Positions 14,583 to 21,382 of a DNA stretch of 23,354 nt are shown in pieces. The stretch covers positions 1 through 23,354 of the IMG/VR virus record IMGVR_UViG_3300008111_000117; one strand, 5' to 3'. The DNA comes from a virus. A program made the translations under genes and the position numbers. The notes beneath the pieces were generated by a model. It was not told the origin of the DNA. It was given only the letters and a program-made list of their open reading frames with translations, and searched no databases. Position 1 is the first letter of the stretch. Every line of letters starts with the position of its first letter.

Positions 14583-15914
14583 TTAGGCCGCTGCGGTGGC
14601 AGTCGAGCGATAACGGATCAGTGCGTTGGGGTCACGCACCGAGGTGCCCAAGCGCTTCTCACCGAAGAATGTGATCGAACCTGGGAGAGTCTGGTCGTAG
14701 CGGCGAACCACCATGCTCAGACGATCAATGATGGTGTGGGACTTCTGCCAATCGCCGAAGTACATCGGGTAGCGAGAGACCGTACCCGCGGCAGCGGTCG
14801 TCGGTTGGCTTGGATTGTCGAGGTACTTGTTGACCACCACATCAAAGCCCAGCAACTGGCCCACGATACCGTCAACGCTCAGACCTTCATTGCGATTGAA
14901 GATCGGGGCACCGTTGGTATCACGCAGAGCGCGAATGCCGTTCAGAAGGATCGGGTTGACCATGATCTTGCAAGCCGGGGTCCAGTATTCCTGGGGCAGT
15001 GCGTAGATCATGTTGATGACGTCGGTATAGATGACGCTGTTAGCGCCAACCGTATTGACGTTGGAGGTCAACTGGTCGTAGGTAGCGAGGTTGTGCAGAC
15101 CAGAGGTCGAACCCGTACCAGACGTACCGAAGCCTGCCGCCGAGGTCGTACCACCCGTGAAGGTTGCATTCGCACCAGCGTACTGGTCCAGACCACGCAG
15201 ACCGTCAGCGCCACCAGTGGTCACCGAGGTGCCAGTGCCGCTTTGGTCGTTGTTCTGCACCATCGACTGAGCTTCAGCCTGGGCGAACTCCATCAGCATG
15301 TCGTCAACGACAACCGCTTCCAGACCATCGATGTCGTCCAATGCGGAGGTTCTGATGGGGAATTGGACGTTGATGTCCTTCAGCACGATCTGCCAAATGG
15401 ACGTATCTTCCGTAGTGGAAGCGCCGTTGTTCTGGATTCCGTAGCCCCACTGAACGCCAGCATTGCCGGTCTTCACGCGGAACTGATAGGACGAACCATC
15501 AGTCGTAACCGTGCGAGACAGGCCGCGCATGGGGTTAGCCAGACGCAGAGCAGCAAACACCGGGTCGTAAGCGGTGCGGCCGCCCTTGCCGTCGCCACCA
15601 GCGGTCAGCGCAGATGCTTCCTTCAGGTAGGCATTCATCTGCTCTTCGCTCTGGAACATCACCAGTTCTTTTTCAAACTGGCTCTTGCCGTTGGCGATGG
15701 TCTTCAGTTGCTCACGCACCATCCGGTTCACATCCTGGCGGATCGTCTTGGCAGGGGCCTTGATGATGCCGGGTGCCTGAACAGAGGCGACTTTGGCTTC
15801 CAGTGCAGCAATCTTCTCGCTGACTTCAGCCTTCACCGACTCAACGGCGCTTTCGAGCTTGGCGGTTTGCTGGGCTTCGATCTGATCCAGCTTTTCGAGG
15901 ATAACGGTAGACAT
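14583..15914 (-). CDS. Major capsid protein, HK97 fold with N-terminal delta-like domain (443 aa)
   Basis: Start is the ATG at 15914, two bases after the protease stop, with GAAAGG upstream; a TTG two codons earlier is less likely. Residues 1-98 are a charged heptad-type helix region (VILEKLDQIEAQQTAKLESA and following), the size of the 102-residue HK97 delta domain that acts as scaffold. The conserved EASALTAGGDGKGGRT follows at about 99-114, a reasonable place for cleavage by the upstream protease. The rest contains capsid-typical DTSIWQ, FPIRTSALDDIDGLEA, NNDQSGTG with GLRGLDQY, YWTPACKIMVNP, and the C-terminal PGSITFFGEKRLGTSVRDPN. It makes the icosahedral head. A shorter paralogue follows in tandem. 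Confidence 0.95.
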   Translation of the reverse strand: MSTVILEKLDQIEAQQTAKLESAVESVKAEVSEKIAALEAKVASVQAPGIIKAPAKTIRQDVNRMVREQLKTIANGKSQFEKELVMFQSEEQMNAYLKEASALTAGGDGKGGRTAYDPVFAALRLANPMRGLSRTVTTDGSSYQFRVKTGNAGVQWGYGIQNNGASTTEDTSIWQIVLKDINVQFPIRTSALDDIDGLEAVVVDDMLMEFAQAEAQSMVQNNDQSGTGTSVTTGGADGLRGLDQYAGANATFTGGTTSAAGFGTSGTGSTSGLHNLATYDQLTSNVNTVGANSVIYTDVINMIYALPQEYWTPACKIMVNPILLNGIRALRDTNGAPIFNRNEGLSVDGIVGQLLGFDVVVNKYLDNPSQPTTAAAGTVSRYPMYFGDWQKSHTIIDRLSMVVRRYDQTLPGSITFFGEKRLGTSVRDPNALIRYRSTATAAA

Positions 15915-15916
15915 CT

Positions 15917-16705
15917 TCAACCTTTCAGTTTTTGGGACAGGACGCGGAGCAACTCACGCTCTTCAAGAGCCTGGAGGATTTCCGCTTCATTGGTCACTTC
16001 CGCGTCAGACTCACTCTGGTGCGGCGCAGTAAGCTCCTCTTTCACAGCATCACGCTGTTCCAAGACTTGCTTAAAAGTAGACGCGGCAGTGACCGCATCT
16101 TTTCGGGATAGCCCTGCCTCACGCAGAGCCGACTCCAGAACCTTGAGATCAGCAGAACCGTCAGGCCGGAAGAACTCCAGCTTTTTGACTTCTGCCATCG
16201 GGTTATTTGGGTACATCACTACGGACACCTCCCGCAAACCACCGTTGGTGATCTGGAAGTACCCTTCGCCAATGTCGTCTTGACTGCACATGGAACCGTC
16301 TTCCTTGACCATGCAGTATTCATCTGCATAAGCCCCGACAGACACGCCACCAAACATATTGGGGCTTTCGGTCATGATCTGATACAGGTCAGAGCCACTG
16401 GTGGTGTTGACGAACAACCTGCCACTAGCGTTCATGCCCTCATCATCAAACTCGAAGTTGGTCCACTCGCCAACAGGCATGCTGTCGCTGTTGTGGTTCA
16501 GGAACATAGGCAAAGGCTTGCCCATCTTCTGAAACTCTTGAGCCCAGGCGGAAAAGCCTTCAGGACGGTAGTAAAACTTACGACCGTCTGCACCCTCTCG
16601 GGCTCCCCACGTAGTGACGCGGGCCTCAATCTTTCCGGTCTGCTCCTCGGACTTTTTTTCCGGCAGGTTTAGACTTGCTTCGCAGACCAGTTGGACTTGC
16701 TTCAT
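15917..16705 (-). CDS. Prohead protease, S78 family (262 aa)
   Basis: The start at 16705 has TAGGGG seven bases upstream. The S78 pattern is clear: LPMFLNHNSDSMPVGEW places the catalytic His at about 71, FGGVSVGAYADE holds the catalytic Ser at about 122, and LREVSVVMYPNNPMAEV (about 157-173) is the family block after it. The protease matures the prohead by cutting the delta domain of the capsid and itself. After residue 180 about 80 residues of charged helix follow (KVLESALREAGLSRKD, QALEERELLRVLSQK), a likely scaffold or self-cleaved extension. It lies before the capsid, as usual, but is separated from the portal by five or six extra genes. The stop is two bases before the capsid ATG. Confidence 0.93.
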   Translation of the reverse strand: MKQVQLVCEASLNLPEKKSEEQTGKIEARVTTWGAREGADGRKFYYRPEGFSAWAQEFQKMGKPLPMFLNHNSDSMPVGEWTNFEFDDEGMNASGRLFVNTTSGSDLYQIMTESPNMFGGVSVGAYADEYCMVKEDGSMCSQDDIGEGYFQITNGGLREVSVVMYPNNPMAEVKKLEFFRPDGSADLKVLESALREAGLSRKDAVTAASTFKQVLEQRDAVKEELTAPHQSESDAEVTNEAEILQALEERELLRVLSQKLKG

Positions 16706-16820
16706 TGATTGCCCCTAACTTGATAGCTTGATTATCGTCTTTTATCTTGTGGGCAACAATTTTGGACCTGTTCGCAACTGACGCTGCCAAGATGCGAAGA
16801 TAGTTCACTGATTGCATCAT
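16626..16820 (-). CDS. Possible small basic protein filling the gap before the protease (64 aa)
   Basis: An ATG at 16820 (or 16817) is preceded by AAAAGGTGT, a good ribosome site, and begins eight bases after the stop of the 119-aa gene. The frame continues for 64 residues with many Lys and Arg (VANRSKIVAHKIKDDNQ and a C-terminal LRSKSKPAGKKVRGADRKD). It fills the only notable gap in the cluster but overlaps the protease start by 80 bases, more than any other pair here. I do not recognise a family. It could be a true small gene or merely leader sequence with chance coding. Confidence 0.35.
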   Translation of the reverse strand: MMQSVNYLRILAASVANRSKIVAHKIKDDNQAIKLGAINEASPTGLRSKSKPAGKKVRGADRKD

Positions 16821-16827
16821 ACACCTT

Positions 16828-17187
16828 TTACACCATTGCCAACAATATAGCAAACTCTTCGTCATGTAGATTCTTAGTGGAAGATGTCATCACTTCCCCT
16901 ACATCTGACGCAAGACTGTTTGCGTATAGCCTGCATTCGGCATCTATCCGAATTGCTCCGAGTGCCGAAGGCTTGCCAATGCTTGCCTTCGTTTTGATAG
17001 GTCGAAGCAAAACGCTAGCGTCTTGTTGCTCTTCCTTTTTCTTGGTTTTAGTGTAAGGCTCAATAAAACTGTACGAACCACCACCAGAAGAAACAGATGG
17101 GGCACCTTGAAATAGCAGGCCTGTCGTAGCGACAACAATCGCAACATAACCGATACCTTGTACTGCTATTGCGCGAGGATCAATCAT
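16828..17187 (-). CDS. Hypothetical protein with one N-terminal hydrophobic segment (119 aa)
   Basis: The 119-aa protein starts at the ATG of an ATGA overlap with the repeat protein before it. Residues about 8-28 are hydrophobic (AVQGIGYVAIVVATTGLLFQG), a plausible membrane anchor or buried helix. A Ser/Gly-rich stretch and a basic KTKKKEEQQ follow. The last third (IRIDAECRLYANSLASDVGEV) is mixed. The opening MIDPRAIAVQGIG is one I recall from small genes in head modules of other phages, but I know no function. It may be an accessory head or envelope-associated protein; position is all that supports this. Confidence 0.68.
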   Translation of the reverse strand: MIDPRAIAVQGIGYVAIVVATTGLLFQGAPSVSSGGGSYSFIEPYTKTKKKEEQQDASVLLRPIKTKASIGKPSALGAIRIDAECRLYANSLASDVGEVMTSSTKNLHDEEFAILLAMV

Positions 17188-18314
17188 TGCCGGGTCACCG
17201 TCGTTATGCCTGCAACAGAAGTCAACGATTGAACGACAGGTCCGCTAGAGCGAGATGAGTCAGTAACGATAAGGTTTGAACCAATTCCGTAAAGCGCTGC
17301 AAGTTCTGTAATCATGGTTGCAATATCACTTCCAAGTGATGTTGCAGAAGACGTTGTTTCAATGTTTACCTGATTGCCTTCTTGAGTAACTGTTTGATTT
17401 ACCAAACCAGCTACGCGAGAAGATGGTCCAACCACCAAAGGATTCTGCAATCCATGCAATAAATATACGTTGTAAAGCTCAATCGCTTGCGCTTTTGTAA
17501 TCAGATAAGAATCAGATTCAACAAGTGGTTGGTAGAAAGCATTTGTATTGCTGACCAGTGAAGGAACAACAATACTTGATTCAGTGATCGCTGCGTCAAA
17601 GAACGACTGTGTATTAACAAGTAGACTTGGTAAGAGATTTGTTCCAGCACCTGTGATTGATGCGAAATAAAATTGATTTACGTTATCGTATCTGTTTGCG
17701 GATAAATTAACACTAGATGCTACGCTTCCAGAATAAAACGCATTGGTGTTTTCATATCGCGCAGGATTCAACGCATACGAGACTGAAACTGACGCAGCAA
17801 AAAAGTTTTGCGTATTTGTAAATAATGTAGGTGTTAAGACATAAGTATCACTAACATTAGCGGAATAAAAAGACTGAGAATTACTATAAAGACTAGGCAG
17901 AAGCGTCTGTGATGGAACGCTTTGAGTTATTGTTGCGTTATAAAAATCTTGCGCGTTGTCATATCTTGTGGCCGTTAATGTTTGAGTTGGGCCACTGACA
18001 TTTGCAACTGTTGGACTGTAGAAAGTTTGACTATTTGTATAAAGTGATGGAGCAAGCGCATAACTTGCACTTACTTCCTGACTAAAAAACGATTGTGAGT
18101 TTGTTACAAGCTCAGGAGAGAGCGTAACTGTGCCGCGTGTCAGTGTCGGCGCAAAGAACGATGTAGTGTTGGTATAGAGAGTCGGCGAAAGATTGACCGA
18201 CCCTCTTGTAACCGTAGGCGCAAAAAAAGTCTGATCGTTAACGACCAGAGATGGATTAAGCGCTTGTGTAGTCGGGCCTACCTCTCCTTGCCCAAGAAGA
18301 AGTGGCAGCAGCAC
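17184..18314 (-). CDS. Repeat-rich virion accessory protein, probable head or tail fibre (376 aa)
   Basis: The frame starts at GTG (18314), one base after the upstream stop codon region, with AGGTG about 11 bases upstream. Residues 18-269 are 11 imperfect repeats of 22-26 residues with the pattern L-P-S/T-L-Y-x-N-x-Q-S-F-(Y/F)-S-A-x-V/I. Each probably adds a beta turn to an elongated rod. Residues 270-376 hold two copies of a module LY-GL--NPLVV--SSR--G-V-QT-T, at about 281-318 and 341-376, a type I recall at the C-terminus of small phage structural proteins. There is no signal peptide. A head-fibre or decoration role is inferred from position between portal and protease and from repeat architecture. 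Confidence 0.75.
   Translation of the reverse strand: MLLPLLLGQGEVGPTTQALNPSLVVNDQTFFAPTVTRGSVNLSPTLYTNTTSFFAPTLTRGTVTLSPELVTNSQSFFSQEVSASYALAPSLYTNSQTFYSPTVANVSGPTQTLTATRYDNAQDFYNATITQSVPSQTLLPSLYSNSQSFYSANVSDTYVLTPTLFTNTQNFFAASVSVSYALNPARYENTNAFYSGSVASSVNLSANRYDNVNQFYFASITGAGTNLLPSLLVNTQSFFDAAITESSIVVPSLVSNTNAFYQPLVESDSYLITKAQAIELYNVYLLHGLQNPLVVGPSSRVAGLVNQTVTQEGNQVNIETTSSATSLGSDIATMITELAALYGIGSNLIVTDSSRSSGPVVQSLTSVAGITTVTRQ
17508..18263 (-). repeat. Eleven tandem ~23-residue repeats in the 376-aa protein
   Basis: Units begin with residues such as ALNPSLVVNDQTFF, NLSPTLYTNTTSFF, TLSPELVTNSQSFF, ALAPSLYTNSQTFY and TLLPSLYSNSQSFY. Conserved positions are Leu-2, Leu/Arg-6, Tyr/Val-7, Asn-9 and Phe-13, with Tyr or Phe at 14 and Val or Ile near 18. 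Lengths are 22 to 26 residues because of loop differences in units 4 and 5. Units 5, 8 and 9 share an Arg-Tyr-(Asp/Glu)-Asn variant, suggesting partial internal duplication. Confidence 0.85.
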
Positions 18315-18317
18315 GGT

Positions 18318-18971
18318 TTAGAACACCTCGAAAGTGATCTCGAACGCCAAGTTACCAACCGAGGCCACGGTGCCTTGAACAAACCGCAATCCCGAGTTCT
18401 CACGCACGATCAGGTCCGCGCCCTCATTGCGAATGAACTCCGCACCCAATGTGCCAGCGATACCGGATGGTGCGGATGTCTCCTCGGTGAACACCCAGCG
18501 CTGACCAATCATTGCGCCAGCAGTAGCGCCACCAGCGGGGGCCGACCTTGCCGTTACGTTGGCCGACAATGCTGCATTTGCGGTATCCATTGCACTAAGT
18601 GTGATGGCATTTAGCGCAGTACCGTTTGTCGTCGCAGCGGTGCCACCTGTGCCAACTGCTGAAGTGCGCGTCAGGCTGACTTCAACACCCAACGTACCGG
18701 TGACTGCTGTGTCGTTGTCAACGTAGCAGAACGCCGATAGGATGCGCAGCGATACGCCGCTACCAGTGGCATTGAACAGGTCAAGAAATACCTTGTTTGC
18801 GCCTACAGCTTGGCTAGGGCAAATCAGACGGTATTGAGGCAAGCTGCCTTGGATGTTTCCATCCGGCATTGCCACCATGATGACTTGATACTCTTTGCCC
18901 GAAACCAACTGCGTGGCAACCGTCGCTCCCGTACCTGGAGTGACGTTGATTGAGTCGTTTGGCAGCGCCAT
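18318..18971 (-). CDS. Ala/Thr/Gly-rich virion structural protein (217 aa)
   Basis: The 217-aa protein starts at an ATG with AAGGTAATTT upstream. The composition is rich in Ala, Thr, Gly and Val with few charged residues, typical of structural proteins. Strand-like segments include YQVIMVAMPDGN, LFNATGSGVSLRILSAFCYVDND and LGVEVSLTRTSAVG. The end has GADLIVRENSGLRFVQGTV and LAFEITFEVF, which reads as beta-sandwich strands. I recall similar MALPND-type proteins near heads of other phages, without a known role. A decoration or minor capsid role is inferred from context between portal and protease. Confidence 0.75.
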   Translation of the reverse strand: MALPNDSINVTPGTGATVATQLVSGKEYQVIMVAMPDGNIQGSLPQYRLICPSQAVGANKVFLDLFNATGSGVSLRILSAFCYVDNDTAVTGTLGVEVSLTRTSAVGTGGTAATTNGTALNAITLSAMDTANAALSANVTARSAPAGGATAGAMIGQRWVFTEETSAPSGIAGTLGAEFIRNEGADLIVRENSGLRFVQGTVASVGNLAFEITFEVF

Positions 18972-18979
18972 AAATTACC

Positions 18980-19384
18980 TTACAGTGCAAAGATGCCGCT
19001 TGCGTTCCAAGTCACACTAATATCGCCGCCGTTTGGCGTAACTGGAAGACCAGCAACACCAGAATCGATGTAGGCCACCAGAGGCGAAGTGCCTGCCGTA
19101 CCGGTATCTACATAGATGACCAGCGCTTCCACGGAGTTACCAGTGACAGCGGTATAGGTTACGTCACCACCGTCAAACACACCGTTGGTCACCGACTTCG
19201 TAGCACCGATAGTCTGAGCAGTGCCAACCACGCCGGTCAGCGAGGTAAGAAACTGGTGCGCTGCGTTGTAGGTGTACGTTCCAGTGTCTACCAAAGCAAC
19301 CTTAACCGTGCCGGTCAAAAGATTGGTATTGGTAGCTGCGCCAAGGGTGGTTTCCTTGTACTTGGGATAAATCGCGTTTGCCAT
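18980..19384 (-). CDS. Small beta-rich virion protein (134 aa), possible relative of the next upstream gene
   Basis: The 134-aa protein starts at an ATG with a strong AAGGAG six bases upstream, so it may be highly expressed. The opening YKETTLGAATNTNLLTGTVKVALVDTGTYTY is followed by FLTSLTGVVGTAQTIG, KSVTNGVFDGGDVTYTAV, EALVIYVDTGTAGTSPLVAYI, and PNGGDISVTWNASGIFAL. Proteins with this order are frequent in phage head modules, by recall, but have no assigned function. The overall layout parallels the 132-aa protein encoded just before it (V-ALV/ALY near the start, a central strand pair, LV-Y with a hydrophobic strand, then a G-(I/F)SV ending), which suggests distant common origin. Confidence 0.78.
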   Translation of the reverse strand: MANAIYPKYKETTLGAATNTNLLTGTVKVALVDTGTYTYNAAHQFLTSLTGVVGTAQTIGATKSVTNGVFDGGDVTYTAVTGNSVEALVIYVDTGTAGTSPLVAYIDSGVAGLPVTPNGGDISVTWNASGIFAL

Positions 19385-19394
19385 TTCTTACTCC

Positions 19395-19793
19395 TTAGCC
19401 AATGCTAAACCAGTGTGTTGGGTAGGACACAGAGAACTTGCCGTTGATGCTCTTTGTTGCATTTGGGAAAGCAAACACCGCAACAGCACGATTTTCCTTG
19501 CTTGCGTTATACACAAGACAGCCTTGGGCCTGAATGCTGCAATTCTCCATAACCACATCAGCAAACTTGACCGCGACACCGTGCTGCGTAGGAGTTAACT
19601 GCATGTCCTTTAGGACTACTCCACCGGGCGCATAACCCTGACCAGAGCATTCTCCCATAGGATCATATGCTTTTGTGTCTTTGTTTAGCTTCGCATCGGC
19701 CTTATAAAGTGCCATGCGGTATTCGTCCTTTGATGAATGGATTCCATCCATCAATTCCATGATGAAACTTCTGCAAGTAGCAGAGTTAATCAT
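19395..19793 (-). CDS. Phage virion-associated protein (132 aa)
   Basis: The start is the ATG at 19793, overlapping the portal stop by 8 bases; a GTG ten codons earlier is less likely. The pattern EYRMALYKADAKLNKDTKAYDPMGECSGQGYAPGG, then LKDMQLTPTQHGVAVKFADV, CLVYNASKENRAVAVFAF and GKFSVSYPTHWFSIG matches a widespread phage family I recall with a FKIALY...A.L.....Y and G-GY-AGG layout. It is usually a small virion protein of unknown role. Position directly after the portal supports a structural function. Cys at several sites (residues about 7, 49, 87, 93) is unusual for such a small protein and worth noting. Confidence 0.78.
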   Translation of the reverse strand: MINSATCRSFIMELMDGIHSSKDEYRMALYKADAKLNKDTKAYDPMGECSGQGYAPGGVVLKDMQLTPTQHGVAVKFADVVMENCSIQAQGCLVYNASKENRAVAVFAFPNATKSINGKFSVSYPTHWFSIG

Positions 19794-21360
19794 GCTCGAA
19801 GGACTCCGCGCCAACAACCACACCTTCCTCGTTGCGGATCAGCTTGATTGTCTTGGGTTTTGAGGGCTTGTCCTCTTGCTTCAGGTTCATCTTGATTTCC
19901 ATCGGCTCACTTTTCACAGTGATGTTGGGATTCATCGTGAACTCTGGTTGAAGAGCAATAACCTGTTCCGTAGAGCCGATGTTCATCCTAGACCGCTGAT
20001 TCCCGCCACCGCCTCCAGTGTCTTGAGGGCTTGAGCCTGGGATGGTTTCGTCCTTCTTGTCCTGCACCAACTCATCGCCGCCCTCGATGTTGGACATGCC
20101 AAGATACTCGCGGGCTTCGTTAGGCGTCAGGATGCCACCAGTAACACCGGCCTTGGCAAAGTTCATCTGATCCAGCGGAGCGCCCTTCAGGAAGTCCCGA
20201 GTGTCAAACTCTATGCAAAGGCTAGGGTATTGAGACAGCAGATGCTGCTTCAGCTTTTGTTGGATGTTGACAATGATGGGGTAAATGGCCGACTTGTAAT
20301 ACTCATCCAGCATGGTCTGAGTATTGTTGTACTTGGATTCTCCGATTCCGATCATGGACGGAGGCACACCAAAGATGCCGCAAATCCGCTTCATCGTCTG
20401 GAGTTTCAACTCTCGCGCATCAGCGTCCTGAAGAGTCAGCATCTCTAGCGGCATGTACTTCATGCCTTGATCAAGCAACATGCCCTGACCCGGCTTGGAA
20501 GCATCAGTCCTTTGGGAGCCTGTCATGTTCGCCCAGGCTTCCTTCAGCCGAGCAGCTATTTCCTTGTACTTGCCATCAGGGATAACCGACTCGGTTACGA
20601 ACATGCCCGAGGGTTTGGCCCCATTGAGCATGACGTAGTTGGCGTACAGGTCGATGTCTTGATCAAGTGACACCAATTCCGTCGCCAGGATGCCCTTGTT
20701 AAAGCCCGCGGAGCCCTGCCATGCCATGTCCTTGATGTGCATGACCTGATGTGAGGCCAAAGGTTCTTCCTTAGAGAAACCATACGAAGGAGTAGACAAC
20801 CTGTAGGACGGATACCGCGTAGGAGTTATCTGAACAGCAATCAGAGTGCTGTCTAGGATATACATCTCAATCGGAGTCTGGCTAGGATTTCCCTGATCCT
20901 TTCTCCACCACAGAGTAAAGGCTTCACCAGACAACTCATGCCACATCAACCACTGATACCAGAACTCATATTGACTTTGGAAGGCGTTAGGGTTCTGAAT
21001 CAGGTTCATTACCTGGATTGCTTTGGCCTTATTGCGCTCAGTTACGCCTTTGCCTTCAATAGCGTCAACGTACTTCCCGTCCTCAGTGCGGCACATCACC
21101 CGCAGCGGAAGTTGAGCAATAGACCGAGCTTTAGCACCAATACATGACATAACCGTCGAATTTCTCGACAGCATGGACATATCAACAACTCGACCAGCAT
21201 CATTGACAGAACTGGTCGTTACATACAGCAGTTGGCTGTTTACGACCGAGCCTTGCTTAGTCGCGCCATAGGTGATCTGGTTGCCTAGGGCCGTTTGCCC
21301 AAACAACGTATTGGCTTCTTTTGCCGATGTTTTCTTACGAAATACGTCGAAAATGCCCAT
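19786..21360 (-). CDS. Portal protein, HK97 family (524 aa)
   Basis: The protein starts at an ATG with AAAGGGG upstream. HK97-type portal hallmarks are visible: MGIFDVFRKK at the N-terminus, then SMLSRNSTVMSCIGAKARSIAQLPLRVM (about 62-90), FQSQYEFWYQWLMWHELSGEAF, GSAGFNKGILATELVSLDQDIDLYANYVMLNGA with PSGMFV, and ICGIFGVPPSMIGIGESKYNNTQTM. The portal forms a dodecamer at one vertex, docks terminase and connectors, and passes DNA. The C-terminal 70 residues are low-complexity and charged (PQDTGGGGGNQRSR, MEIKMNLKQEDKPSKPK), probably flexible. Length is slightly above the family average. It is followed by extra structural genes instead of the protease. Confidence 0.95.
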   Translation of the reverse strand: MGIFDVFRKKTSAKEANTLFGQTALGNQITYGATKQGSVVNSQLLYVTTSSVNDAGRVVDMSMLSRNSTVMSCIGAKARSIAQLPLRVMCRTEDGKYVDAIEGKGVTERNKAKAIQVMNLIQNPNAFQSQYEFWYQWLMWHELSGEAFTLWWRKDQGNPSQTPIEMYILDSTLIAVQITPTRYPSYRLSTPSYGFSKEEPLASHQVMHIKDMAWQGSAGFNKGILATELVSLDQDIDLYANYVMLNGAKPSGMFVTESVIPDGKYKEIAARLKEAWANMTGSQRTDASKPGQGMLLDQGMKYMPLEMLTLQDADARELKLQTMKRICGIFGVPPSMIGIGESKYNNTQTMLDEYYKSAIYPIIVNIQQKLKQHLLSQYPSLCIEFDTRDFLKGAPLDQMNFAKAGVTGGILTPNEAREYLGMSNIEGGDELVQDKKDETIPGSSPQDTGGGGGNQRSRMNIGSTEQVIALQPEFTMNPNITVKSEPMEIKMNLKQEDKPSKPKTIKLIRNEEGVVVGAESFEHD

Positions 21361-21382
21361 GTCAGACCCCTTTGGCTACACT

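Noticed and set aside
14736-16283. Long plus-strand open frame of 515 codons opposite the major capsid and protease genes
   Set aside because: It is antisense to two genes with clear family motifs, has a His/Arg/Val-rich composition typical of a shadow frame, and no ribosome site or neighbours on that strand support it.
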